The position numbers and the translations under genes are program-made. 64,000 nt of DNA from UBA2040 sp041751955 (GTDB lineage Bacteria > Bacteroidota > Bacteroidia > Flavobacteriales_D > Crocinitomicaceae): positions 62,001 to 126,000 of the forward strand of contig JBGSIB010000050.1 in NCBI GenBank assembly GCA_041751955.1. Reading direction: 5' to 3'. A model generated the notes under the pieces. It did no database searches, was not told where the DNA came from, and worked only from the letters and a program-made list of their open reading frames with translations. This document shows positions 17,501 through 25,420 of the stretch, piece after piece (positions within the stretch are counted from its first letter, which is position 1; each line of letters starts with the position of its first letter).

Positions 17501-19149
17501 ATGTTGGAGGTACAAGTGATATCACGGTAAAAGTAAACGGAGCGAATACATCTTCTTTCACGTACAATAGCACGACCAAATTGGTGGACTTGAACATGAA
17601 TTTGAATGAAGGAAGCAATACAGTTGAAATTACAGGAACGAATTCTGCAGGAACTGATTCGAAAACAAGAACGATTGTTTATGATAAACCAATAGTAGTT
17701 CCGCCACCAGTGGTAACTTTTGTCAATCCTGTTTCTAATTCGACAACAGTTGCAGTGGCTACTTACAATGTAAAAGCAACGGTATTGAATGTTGGAGGAA
17801 CAAGTGATATCACGGTAAAAGTAAATGGAGCGAATACATCTTCTTTCACGTACAATAGCACGACCAAATTGGTAGACTTGAACATGAATTTGAATGAAGG
17901 AAGCAATACAGTTGAAATTACAGGAACGAATTCTGCAGGAACTGATTCGAAAACAAGGACGATTGTTTATGATAAACCAGTCGTTATTGTGCCACCAGTG
18001 GTAACATTCATCGATCCTGCTTCTAGCCCGACCAACGTAACCATTGCAAGTTACAACATTCGCGCAACAGTGCTTAATGTTGCAGGAACCAGCGACATAA
18101 CCGTAAAAGTTAATGGTGTAAACACAAATAGCTTCACTTATTCTTCAACAACGAAAATAGTTACATTAACAGCCAATTTGAATCAAGGTTCGAATACTGT
18201 TGAAATTAAAGGTACAAATGCTGGTGGAAGTGATACGAAATCAACGGTCATCAATTATACGATACCTTGTGTTCCGCCTGTAGTAAGCGCAATTACACCA
18301 AGTTCATCGGCACACACAACAGATCAGGCCACACTTGCCATTTCTTTAAGTGTTACGGGTATCAATTCTGGAAGTGAGGTAATTGTGAAAGTAGGCAGTA
18401 CAACTGTGAATTCGAGCTACAATGCTTCGAGTAAAATAGTTACCGCTACAGTTCCTTTGAATATTGGAATGAACTCCGTGACTGTCACCGCGACAAACGC
18501 TTGTGGAACCGATAAGTTCACCTACAAAGTTGTGCGAACATCGTGTGACAAGCCAACCTTAAGTCTAAATTTTGCGAATGTGGCAAACAATCAAACGACT
18601 TTTGCGCCTAAATTCACAATGGTAGTCAACGTAACAAAAATTACAACTAGCAGTCAAATACAAGTTACTTTGGGTACGAAACCAGTACCATTCAACTTCG
18701 ATTTGGCTTCAGGTACAATTGAAGTAGATTATGCAGTGATTGTTGGAACTTCAAGCTTTAAAGTTGTGGCGACAAATAATTGCGGAAGTGTTGAATACAA
18801 TCATACGATAACTCGACAAAAATCGGCAACGAAAGTGGTTCCTCAGGTGACAATTACATCCCCTGCAAGTTCCCCTTCAACTGTTAATGCGACGAGCACA
18901 GTGATTCAGTTCTCAACGGTTCAGATTATCGATAAAGGAGAAATAATTGTAAAGGCCAACGGTGTGATTATTCCAATCACATTTTCAAGCGGAACTAACA
19001 GTGGAACAGCTTTGGTTCCTTTGGCTAGCGGAAACAATATGATTGAAGTAATAGTTACGAATCCAATAGGTTCGGCAACAGCCTCTGCAGTAGTTGTGAA
19101 CTCGGGTAAAGGTTCAACAGGTACGCGCACAAATACAAGAGGTAAATAA
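14569..19149 (+). CDS. Giant secreted protein: N-terminal outer-membrane barrel-like part plus 13 tandem Ig-like repeats
   Basis: This 1526-residue protein has a signal peptide MKKIYTLIICLGFMQMAFGQ. Residues about 20-280 show barrel-like alternation with aromatic strand ends (WKTTW.., YIFGGIGLNWSQ, LGFGLGYQVGRAVTIGVEHK) ending YIQFRLFGG. From residue 284 (nucleotide 15418) there are 13 repeats of about 92-98 residues. Most open PPVV and carry VNG.....F.FN, an L..G.N....TG.N..G.DSK core and a closing I.Y. Repeats 8 and 9 are nearly identical in DNA; the last three are diverged. The repeats look like bacterial Ig-like/Big-type beta-sandwiches. No T9SS sorting domain is seen; the C-terminus is GTRTNTRGK. 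Barrel plus passenger repeats suggests a surface adhesin (inference). The upstream ATG at 14533 is less likely because it precedes the signal peptide. Confidence 0.8.
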   Translation: MKKIYTLIICLGFMQMAFGQVTTNYNAKWFFGVNTGLTWQTTDVSNQFRTGWGLTLGKSFNYNSATWMSFDVRGRFLRGFWYGQDKDTSDFSVPNISLSQGATNYKDTLGYAIHNFQTENYLLNLELVAHFNRFRERTRWDPYIFGGIGLNWSQTYGDYLNRDDVNGDLNLYDWDVNNLSKRNIRNTQDGVYETALDGSSQNSFNFFTSQSLGFGLGYQVGRAVTIGVEHKTTWTNIDHFDGFEDVSKRKNDIYHYTNAYIQFRLFGGRHDEQVQTDPVNENVPPVVIYTQPSTAGTIVSNPNYTIQAKISNVFDKGNVFFVHNGNAVSNFAYNTKSDLFAANVTLVEGENTFVLTGNNQYGTDSKTTLIIYKPEVILPPVVNFVQPNINPITVTDPNYNVVGNVLNVKTKSGVAVTVNGVTRNDFNFNANNGNVTLNLTLNSGNNTVQITGTNTAGTDTKSTVIVYKYIPTVTPPVVIFTDPSGGTKTVATGNYTVKGKVQNVESNSGVSFSQNGNSQSNFSFNPTTDDFSFNATLAAGQNTFILTGTNVDGTASATTIIIYNRQTNPPVVSISNPSNQTTNVSVSQYSFVGSILNITSKSQATLKVNGSTFNSFTFNNSTKGIAATLTLIQGNNTIELSGTNADGSDSKQVNIIYTPVVTVQPPVVYFTAPSSSPSNVNSNSYTLQAKVLNVDGAQNITFKRNGSVMSNFTFNASTDEFTSTQSLNAGQNIFEITGSNSAGSASATTILVYNVATPKPPVVTISNPSGSSATSSVSQYPFVGNITNVNVRSQVNMTVNGTMYNGFNFNAATGVVTANLTLNSGANAVELKGTNADGTDSKQVVIVYTPVATVNPPVVTYVNPGSNPTTVSSANYNVQATVANVSTPGGVNIIHNGSNVGVFNFGNNNLTFTLSLVEGANTITVTGTNAGGVDSKTTTIVYTRPIVVPPPVVTFVNPVSNSTTVVVANYNVKATVLNVGGTSDITVKVNGANTSSFTYNSTTKLVDLNMNLNEGSNTVEITGTNSAGTDSKTRTIVYDKPIVVPPPVVTFVNPVSNSTTVAVATYNVKATVLNVGGTSDITVKVNGANTSSFTYNSTTKLVDLNMNLNEGSNTVEITGTNSAGTDSKTRTIVYDKPVVIVPPVVTFIDPASSPTNVTIASYNIRATVLNVAGTSDITVKVNGVNTNSFTYSSTTKIVTLTANLNQGSNTVEIKGTNAGGSDTKSTVINYTIPCVPPVVSAITPSSSAHTTDQATLAISLSVTGINSGSEVIVKVGSTTVNSSYNASSKIVTATVPLNIGMNSVTVTATNACGTDKFTYKVVRTSCDKPTLSLNFANVANNQTTFAPKFTMVVNVTKITTSSQIQVTLGTKPVPFNFDLASGTIEVDYAVIVGTSSFKVVATNNCGSVEYNHTITRQKSATKVVPQVTITSPASSPSTVNATSTVIQFSTVQIIDKGEIIVKANGVIIPITFSSGTNSGTALVPLASGNNMIEVIVTNPIGSATASAVVVNSGKGSTGTRTNTRGK
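17401..17976 (+). repeat. Recent tandem duplication of a 288-base Ig-repeat unit
   Basis: Units 17401-17688 and 17689-17976 are 288 bases (96 codons) each. By eye they differ at about 12 positions, of which only two change the protein (Val/Ala, Asn/Thr). Other repeats in the same gene are far more diverged at the DNA level, so this pair arose recently by duplication or gene conversion. Confidence 0.9.
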
Positions 19150-19170
19150 TAAAAAGTTAAATTGAAAAGA

Positions 19171-19203
19171 AAATCCCGCTCAATAATGGCGGGATTTTTT
19201 TTG
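19171..19203. terminator. Bidirectional rho-independent terminator
   Basis: The stem ATCCCGC / GCGGGAT around the loop TCAATAATG is followed by a T-run on the plus strand and preceded by an A-rich stretch, giving T-rich sequence on the minus strand. It lies between the convergent 1526-residue repeat gene and the T9SS cargo gene. Confidence 0.85.
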
Positions 19204-19214
19204 TGCTTGATTTT

Positions 19215-21050
19215 TTATCGAACTAAATGAAAAAAGCCTTGTCCAGAAACTTCTTCCTCTTGGTAACCAACTGCTTTGAACTTATAAAAATAAACACCAT
19301 CTTCAGCAGTATTTCCTTCTTGCGATTCTCCATTCCAGAAGAAGGTAGAGGCATCCGTCGTTTCATAAACTATATTTCCCCATCTGTTGAAAAGAATAAC
19401 TTCAAATTCTTTCGGATTGATTACTTCAAAGGTGAAAAAATCGTTTACTAAATCTCCGTTAGGCGAAAACACATTCGGAATTTCACCAATGGTCATAGGA
19501 ACAAATGGAGGAATAACCGGTGGTGGCGAAACGATAATAGTTTGATAAGCTGTATCCGTGCAATTCCCGTTGTAGGTAATCAACATTACTGTGTATACTC
19601 CAGGAGTTGTAAATTCAAAATTAATAGGGTCTAAATTATTGGTGTTTTGAGTGCCGAGCGTATCAAAAGTCCATAAATAATTGGTTCCACCCGTACTGTT
19701 ATTCTGAAAAACAACTGGCAAAGGTGCTTCACCAATAGTCGGTGTTGCAGAAAAATCTGCAACTGGTGGATTTGAGACAGTTACTTCCGCAGAATCATAT
19801 ATAGTGCAACCATTCGATGTTACTGATAAATAATACCATCCTGGAGACAAATTTTGAAATACCGATGCATTGATTGAACTAGGATTATTCACTCCTGGAC
19901 CGTTCCAAGTATATAAAAGGTTATTGGGGTAAGGTAATGTAGGATCAACAGTATCCATAATGGCAGAAACATATCCATTTGTTTGGCCACAATTTGCTAA
20001 GCCGATAAGTACGTCAGCTACTTCCCAATTGATTGGTTTGACAATAACTTGAACAAAATCTGAAGCTACGCATCCCAAAGGTGAGGTGGCTGTAACTTGA
20101 TAATTTCCTGTAGTCGTTGGAACCAAAGTATCACCAGGAGTTCCAGCAAACGTCCAAATTACAGTATTGGCTGGATTGTTCGTTGTTGCGATAAGCGTAT
20201 CTGAATCGTTCTGACAAAATGTAATATCTGCTCCACCATTCACGGTAACGACGTCATATGAAACGAAAATTGAATCTTGTTTTTCGCAATTTGTCGCGAA
20301 GAAAATGTCGTCCACGGCGAAGTCATTTCCGCCAACGGCAATACTTTGATTAATAATACTCAAATTGGCACTCGTGGAAGCTCCTGAATTCCAAATTCCA
20401 GTTATGGGAACCCATTGACAAGGTGTCACGGGAGTAGGTGTCACTGTAGAAATAGGATTTCCGTTGATGTACAATTGTAATTGCGCTACATTGGGATCGT
20501 TGACTACATTCGTAACCCAAAAACGAAACACGTAGTCTACATTAGGTTGTGTAGTTACCGTCTGACTCCATACATTGGTATTTGCAGCCGACGAACCGTT
20601 CGCAACTAGCATATTACCAGGACCTGTCGGTGTGTGATCCTGACAAGTAACAAAATTGACGTGTGCTAAATTTGGTGAGGTAACAATGGCATATTGACCT
20701 TCAAGTGATAACAATCCATAAGTCCCACCAGAACCTGGTGCATAAGCTGTAGTGAAATTATTGGTCGCTGCCGTCGTGCCAGCTTCAAAATCGCCATTTT
20801 GAATAAGGTTTGGACCAGTTACTCCAGTAGTTACAGCGTACATACCTGGCGAGTTTACCGTTATTGAAATTCCAAATGCACCCGTTGACCAATCATAATA
20901 GTTGTAACCAGGTGGAACGCTTAACTGCAAAGTCTGACCAGGACATAAAGTCGTGTCTGGACCAAAGTCAAATTGTGGTTCGCTACCGTCGCACTGCGAA
21001 AAGAGCTGCGGACTAATAGCTATAACAAATGCAAAAAAAAAGATTTTCAT
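19215..21050 (-). CDS. T9SS type B cargo protein (gliding-motility-associated C-terminal domain)
   Basis: This 611-residue secreted protein has a signal peptide ending QLFSQ. After an N-terminal DTTLCPGQTLQLSVPPGYNY beta-sandwich comes a carbohydrate-binding-like segment (NLIQNGDFEAG... to FAVDDIFF), SprB-like/PKD-type domains (ADFSATPTIGEAPLPVVFQN, YLWTFDTLG) and a C-terminal type B sorting domain from about residue 520: IPNVFSPNGDLVNDFF, FNRWGNIVYET, DGVYFYKFKA. The sorting domain directs export through the type IX system and surface attachment or release. The biological role of the cargo is unknown. It is convergent with the repeat-protein gene, with the terminator between them. Confidence 0.9.
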   Translation of the reverse strand: MKIFFFAFVIAISPQLFSQCDGSEPQFDFGPDTTLCPGQTLQLSVPPGYNYYDWSTGAFGISITVNSPGMYAVTTGVTGPNLIQNGDFEAGTTAATNNFTTAYAPGSGGTYGLLSLEGQYAIVTSPNLAHVNFVTCQDHTPTGPGNMLVANGSSAANTNVWSQTVTTQPNVDYVFRFWVTNVVNDPNVAQLQLYINGNPISTVTPTPVTPCQWVPITGIWNSGASTSANLSIINQSIAVGGNDFAVDDIFFATNCEKQDSIFVSYDVVTVNGGADITFCQNDSDTLIATTNNPANTVIWTFAGTPGDTLVPTTTGNYQVTATSPLGCVASDFVQVIVKPINWEVADVLIGLANCGQTNGYVSAIMDTVDPTLPYPNNLLYTWNGPGVNNPSSINASVFQNLSPGWYYLSVTSNGCTIYDSAEVTVSNPPVADFSATPTIGEAPLPVVFQNNSTGGTNYLWTFDTLGTQNTNNLDPINFEFTTPGVYTVMLITYNGNCTDTAYQTIIVSPPPVIPPFVPMTIGEIPNVFSPNGDLVNDFFTFEVINPKEFEVILFNRWGNIVYETTDASTFFWNGESQEGNTAEDGVYFYKFKAVGYQEEEVSGQGFFHLVR

Positions 21051-21146
21051 ATTTCTGGTTTAATCAATTGAATGACGACGTTAAACAAATTAAAGTTGTC
21101 TATAAATTTAGTGTTTTAACCCATTGATAAATGAGGATTACAATCT

Positions 21147-22625
21147 TTATTTCCCCATATAAATGTCAGTCAGCAATTTTCTGTCCGCTTTTCCATTCTG
21201 ATTTAGGGGAATATTGGAAACAAATTTGAAATCACTGGGCACCATATAATTGGGCAGATTGGCAAGTAAATTTTCTTTTAATATTTCTTTCGCTTCAGCT
21301 TCATTTATTTCTGTTTTCAGATGGACCAACGAAACTATTTTCTTCACTTCTCCATTTCTCTTCAAGGCAATGGTGGCGGAGTTTTCTACACAAGAAATTT
21401 TTAAAATATTCGCATTTATTTCATTCAATTCTATACGATAACCATGGAGTTTTACCAAATCATCATTCCGCCCACTGAAAAAAAGCATTTCGTTTTCTAA
21501 ATATCCTTCGTCTCCTGTTTTAAAAGCTCTTTGCCCGTCTAACTCAATAAATTTTTCGGCATTCAATTCCGGACGATTCAAATAGCCAAGCGATACATTC
21601 GGTCCTTTAATTATAATTTCTCCCTTTTCGATGATCAATTCACTTTCTCTTTTGGTTTTCCCGACGGGAAGAGGATTGTGTTTTTCATTGATTTCTTGGG
21701 TTATTTCAACCAAGGTAGTAGCAACTGTAGCTTCTGTTGGACCGTATGTGTTCCAAACTTTAGCAGAAGAAAAATTAGTCAATAAGGCGCCGGCCAAATT
21801 ATTGGGTAAAACTTCTCCACAAAAAAGAAAATGGCGCAAACTGAGCATAGTAGAATTGGGCTCCATTCTCGAATACAACAAGGCAAATGATGGAGTGGAT
21901 ACCCAAATGGAACCTTGGTATTTATCTACTCGATCTAACAATAACTGCGGATTGGCATGTGTCAATTTATCATTTAAAACTATGGTCGCACCCATGGCAC
22001 CAAAGGTCATCACTTCAAAAACAGAAAGGTCAAAACTAAGAACAGCGGTATTGATGAAAACATCTTTTTCGGTAAAACCAAAATCATTTGCCATCCAACG
22101 GGTAAAAGATTGTACTGCCTCCGAACTGATTTGCACCCCCTTGGGTTCGCCAGTACTTCCTGATGTAAAAATAATGTAGACCAAAGGGTCTGACACCTTC
22201 AAATTCTCAGGTTTAGTCACATTTGAAGTGGATATTGTTTCAATTGCATCCTGAGAAATCAACATTTCACTAATTTTTTTGAAGGACAAATAATTATTGG
22301 AAGTGTTCAAAATCCAATTCACTTGGGCAATCTCTTTTACCTTTTCTATTCGGTCTATCGGATATATTTCGTCAATGGGTATGTACGGAATTTCGAGTTT
22401 CATACAGGCATACATCGCCACAATCATATTCGCACTTTTGTGTCCGTAAATGATGACAGGAATCTCAGCGTTTTTTACGTTTTTGTCGTGCAATGAATCG
22501 GCAAGTTGATTTACTTTTTCTTCGAATTGAGACCAAGTCAAATCAAAATCAGAGCCTGCAACAGCTAATTCGTCTGATCGGTTTTTCTTTTCTACAAAAT
22601 CCTTTATGTTAAAATCAAATCGCAT
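21147..22625 (-). CDS. dltA: D-alanine--carrier protein ligase, DltA-like adenylation enzyme
   Basis: This 492-residue member of the acyl-adenylate/NRPS A-domain superfamily has DltA length (about 500). Core motifs are present: the P-loop TSGSTGEPKGV (154-164), LFCGEVLPNNLA, WNTYGPTEATVA, GPNVSLGYLN, FKTGDEGYLENEMLFFSGRNDD, and the C-terminal catalytic Lys segment NQNGKADRKLL. DltA activates D-alanine with ATP and loads it onto the phosphopantetheine of DltC. It is the last gene of a tightly packed minus-strand operon, starting two bases after dltB. The presence of dltB, dltX, dltD and a carrier protein makes DltA much more likely than a stray NRPS ligase; the exact amino acid is not proven. 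Confidence 0.88.
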   Translation of the reverse strand: MRFDFNIKDFVEKKNRSDELAVAGSDFDLTWSQFEEKVNQLADSLHDKNVKNAEIPVIIYGHKSANMIVAMYACMKLEIPYIPIDEIYPIDRIEKVKEIAQVNWILNTSNNYLSFKKISEMLISQDAIETISTSNVTKPENLKVSDPLVYIIFTSGSTGEPKGVQISSEAVQSFTRWMANDFGFTEKDVFINTAVLSFDLSVFEVMTFGAMGATIVLNDKLTHANPQLLLDRVDKYQGSIWVSTPSFALLYSRMEPNSTMLSLRHFLFCGEVLPNNLAGALLTNFSSAKVWNTYGPTEATVATTLVEITQEINEKHNPLPVGKTKRESELIIEKGEIIIKGPNVSLGYLNRPELNAEKFIELDGQRAFKTGDEGYLENEMLFFSGRNDDLVKLHGYRIELNEINANILKISCVENSATIALKRNGEVKKIVSLVHLKTEINEAEAKEILKENLLANLPNYMVPSDFKFVSNIPLNQNGKADRKLLTDIYMGK

Positions 22626-22627
22626 AG

Positions 22628-23806
22628 TTAAAAAAGCTTTCCACTAAAAATATAAATGGCAAAAGCCACTAAATTGAACATGATAAAAATTGACAGAAAT
22701 TTGATCCATTTTTCTGAAAGATGGCCGAAGAAAACCTCTTTTTTCTGTTTTTTACACTGATAAAAATAATAATTATGTACAACGGAATACAGTCCAAAAA
22801 GCATCCCGCTGACAATGTAATGCAACTGAAAACCATTCCAGAATCCCATTAAAGTAAAGGTAAGAAACAAAGCCCAATTTTGTCTTTGAATGGAAGTTCC
22901 ATATTTTTTTTGCGTAAAAAACTTGAAAAGCGGTTTGAAGAAATAGTCATTCAACCATTCTCCCAATGATTTATGCCATCTTTTCCAAAATTCCTTCGGA
23001 TTGATGGCAGCAAATGGTTTGTCGAAATTTATAGGAACATGAATGCCAATAAAATTTCCAAAAGATATAGCCAGCAAAGAATATCCTGCAAAATCGAAGA
23101 ATAAATACATCAAATACGTGTACATGTAACTCAAATGATAGAGGATTGAACCATCGTCAACCAATTGAGATAGTAACAAACGATGAATGGCTTCGGCTAA
23201 AATAAATTTGTATAGTAAACCAAGTAAAAAGTTGTTCCATCCTTGAAGAAAAAGACTGGAAGTTATATTGCTGTATCCTGATTTGACGTCGGTAGTGAAA
23301 CGCTGAAATCTATCCAGTGGACCGATTAATAGAGTAGGAACAAAACTGGTGAAATTAAAGAAGTCCAAGAAATTGATTTTACCCGGTTTTGAACGTTCAT
23401 CAATGTATAATCCGATTACCCTAAAAACGAGATAAGAAATACCAGCAATTTGAAACAATTCTGGCGTATGTTTCCACCAATTCGTATCTGAAAATGTGAT
23501 ATTCGATAAGAATTTCATGAGTAACATCGGCAAGGAAAGCAGTACCATCGGCAGAACGATATTTTCACTTTTGTACCATTTTCGCAAAGCCAATAAACAG
23601 TAATAAGAATAAACCAATAAGCCGATGATATGAAAAGGTTTGGGGAACAAAATGGCTATATAAGTCAAGGACAAAAGTCCCATCAAAATGCGATAAGGAA
23701 CAATTTTTTGCAGGAAGGCCTTGGAAATCAAGACGAGCAAAACAACAATTCCCATGAAAACGAAAAATGTAGGCGATGAAAAAGGAAGAACTTTATCGAA
23801 CCACAT
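22628..23806 (-). CDS. dltB: DltB-like MBOAT acyltransferase
   Basis: This 392-residue polytopic membrane protein of the MBOAT family has roughly ten hydrophobic segments. The first MBOAT motif, KEFWKRWHKSLGEWLNDYFF, carries His278, equivalent to the conserved RWH.SL..W..DY of DltB. The second motif reads MGFWNGFQLHYIVSG: where many MBOATs have WHG with the catalytic His, this protein has Asn324, and another His follows at 329. DltB passes the acyl group from the carrier protein through the membrane. It lies two bases after dltX and two before dltA. Family assignment is firm; whether it is catalytically normal is an open question. Confidence 0.88.
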   Translation of the reverse strand: MWFDKVLPFSSPTFFVFMGIVVLLVLISKAFLQKIVPYRILMGLLSLTYIAILFPKPFHIIGLLVYSYYCLLALRKWYKSENIVLPMVLLSLPMLLMKFLSNITFSDTNWWKHTPELFQIAGISYLVFRVIGLYIDERSKPGKINFLDFFNFTSFVPTLLIGPLDRFQRFTTDVKSGYSNITSSLFLQGWNNFLLGLLYKFILAEAIHRLLLSQLVDDGSILYHLSYMYTYLMYLFFDFAGYSLLAISFGNFIGIHVPINFDKPFAAINPKEFWKRWHKSLGEWLNDYFFKPLFKFFTQKKYGTSIQRQNWALFLTFTLMGFWNGFQLHYIVSGMLFGLYSVVHNYYFYQCKKQKKEVFFGHLSEKWIKFLSIFIMFNLVAFAIYIFSGKLF

Positions 23807-23808
23807 AA

Positions 23809-23958
23809 TTAAAACTGTTGGTAAACAAAGTCCACTTTCGATTCAACTTTGGTGTCTTCAGATGGATATACAATTTCTTCAATATCAATCACATATAACA
23901 GGATGTAACCCAGTAAAAGCAGAAAATACAAGAGTATTTTTTTCATCATCCCTCTCAT
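23809..23958 (-). CDS. dltX: DltX-like single-pass microprotein
   Basis: This 49-residue protein has one N-terminal membrane helix (KKILLYFLLLLGYILLYVI), a short acidic linker and the C-terminus ESKVDFVYQQF. Gram-positive DltX is a similar-sized membrane peptide ending in a conserved aromatic motif of the F-I/V-Y-N-x-F type, whose Tyr is implicated as acyl intermediate between DltB and DltD. The match in size, topology, C-terminal motif and position between dltD and dltB supports the call. The ATG at 23956-23958 overlaps the dltD stop (ATGA), showing tight coupling. A longer frame starting at 24000 is inside dltD and unlikely. Confidence 0.8.
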   Translation of the reverse strand: MRGMMKKILLYFLLLLGYILLYVIDIEEIVYPSEDTKVESKVDFVYQQF

Positions 23959-25154
23959 AATCCGTAGGTTTTTAAAAGAAATCGATTGATTTGCATCCAC
24001 CCCAAATCGCCCAAATGCATTACGTCGTTCAAAGTTCCAGGCACGTATTGACTTTTGTCTTTGTTGTACATATTCAAATAGGGCATACCAGCTTTATCCA
24101 ATTCTTTGCAAAGATTTTGGACCAACTCATCATAAGCTTCCATATTTTCATAGTAGTGCGGATTTAAAGTTTGAATAACGAAACATGCATTGGCATGGCG
24201 GCTTTTCAAAAGATTCAAAAGCAAAAGGAAATCTTCAAATTCTTGATTATTTTCCATATTCACGTCCGCAATGATTCCGGGACGAATCTTACCGTTTTCA
24301 TCCAATAAATTCACTTTAAAATAATTGCTGTCCACAAACATGTTGTTGTTTTTGGATTTGCGGATAGCCAAAGTTTCTAGTGCTTTGAAGTTGGAGTCGA
24401 TAGCTCTATTTTTCTTTATATCAAGCGTATTTTCTTTCGTCAAATATTTTATGTTTCTTGTATTCTGCAAGGCGTCACCGTATCCTTTTGAAAGCCATTT
24501 TTTTATCGTGAGGCTAATGGAAAATGCTTGCTCTCTTTTTTCAGCGTTAGAACTCAATTCCGCCATCGGTTTGGTTAATGACGTGAAATCTTCTTTGTGC
24601 TGTGAAATGTATTTTCCGACGGCATCTTTTTCTTCGTTACTTGTTTGCTGATTGTTCAGTATGTTTTGAATGAAATTTTGAGGGACAAATTCAACAAAAG
24701 CTTCAGTATTCGTGCCTTCTGTGACAAACCAACCTGGACTCAATAGTATGCAAATTTTTGAATTTTCTAGTTTTTGTTCACAAGCCAATAACTCGCAAAA
24801 CATGGCAAAAGTTTGATGGAAAGCATGTCCAAAGCCCATGGCTGGAATACCGAGTGAATCAGGTAAAAAATGGTAAGAGGCATAAGGTGAATCGTTCATT
24901 TCAGATGAGCCTAAAATCGTTATTTGATTCAATCGCTGAACACTGGAAACGAAGTTCAATTCACCATTTTTGTTCGATTCGAAATTGGCTTGTGTGCCCC
25001 GAATAGAACTTATTGAACCGGAAATGGTTTTGGTTTGGGAAAGATTGGATTTTGAGACAAAAAATGAAAATGAAAAAAATAGAATTGCCAAAAGGATTGC
25101 AGCAATTCCGAAAGCCAGTATTTCTTTAAAAAACCAATTGATATTAGTTTTCAT
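23955..25154 (-). CDS. dltD: DltD-like SGNH-type transferase
   Basis: This 399-residue protein has an N-terminal membrane anchor (about 10-33) and an extracytoplasmic SGNH-like domain. ITILGSSEMNDSPYASYHF (from about 78) contains the nucleophile Ser of the family GSSE motif, and DVMHLGDLGWMQINRFL near the C-terminus matches the D-x2-H catalytic block (DxxHLGxxGW). DltD is thought to complete D-alanine transfer to the extracellular polymer. It overlaps the carrier protein gene by 11 bases and dltX by four. The length is close to Gram-positive DltD (about 400-420). Confidence 0.9.
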   Translation of the reverse strand: MKTNINWFFKEILAFGIAAILLAILFFSFSFFVSKSNLSQTKTISGSISSIRGTQANFESNKNGELNFVSSVQRLNQITILGSSEMNDSPYASYHFLPDSLGIPAMGFGHAFHQTFAMFCELLACEQKLENSKICILLSPGWFVTEGTNTEAFVEFVPQNFIQNILNNQQTSNEEKDAVGKYISQHKEDFTSLTKPMAELSSNAEKREQAFSISLTIKKWLSKGYGDALQNTRNIKYLTKENTLDIKKNRAIDSNFKALETLAIRKSKNNNMFVDSNYFKVNLLDENGKIRPGIIADVNMENNQEFEDFLLLLNLLKSRHANACFVIQTLNPHYYENMEAYDELVQNLCKELDKAGMPYLNMYNKDKSQYVPGTLNDVMHLGDLGWMQINRFLLKTYGL

Positions 25155-25374
25155 TTTGTTTGGATTGAATATACTTCACCAGCAAATCAACGCTTTCAAA
25201 ATTATCTTCAACGATCTCCTCAAATGGAATTTTTATACCATATTCCGCTTCAACTTCTACAGCTAACTCAACTATAGTGATAGAATCCAAAACGCGAGAT
25301 TGCCATAAAGAATCTTCTTTCTCAACTCGTGTAAACGAGATTTCTTCAATTTTATCTAGGAGAAAGTCTTCCAT
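25144..25374 (-). CDS. dltC: DltC-like acyl carrier protein
   Basis: This 76-residue carrier protein has the phosphopantetheine attachment site VLDSITIVELAVEVEAEYGI with Ser31, where the textbook motif is DSL and here DSI. The protein is acidic and four-helix like, typical of DltC (about 78 residues). It is the first gene of the operon and overlaps dltD. A general fatty-acid ACP is unlikely because of the neighbours. It starts 46 bases downstream of truB, so the operon may be driven by a local promoter or by read-through from ftsX-DUF3098-uppP-truB. Confidence 0.88.
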   Translation of the reverse strand: MEDFLLDKIEEISFTRVEKEDSLWQSRVLDSITIVELAVEVEAEYGIKIPFEEIVEDNFESVDLLVKYIQSKQNEN

Positions 25375-25420
25375 TTTTAAGCGATTTTTTGTGGATAAAA
25401 GTAAGAAATATTCCCTTCAA

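Noticed and set aside
15418..19100. Regular repeats that could suggest a CRISPR array
   Set aside because: The repeats are coding, 270-290 bases apart, in frame and part of a single protein; there are no short spacers or cas genes.
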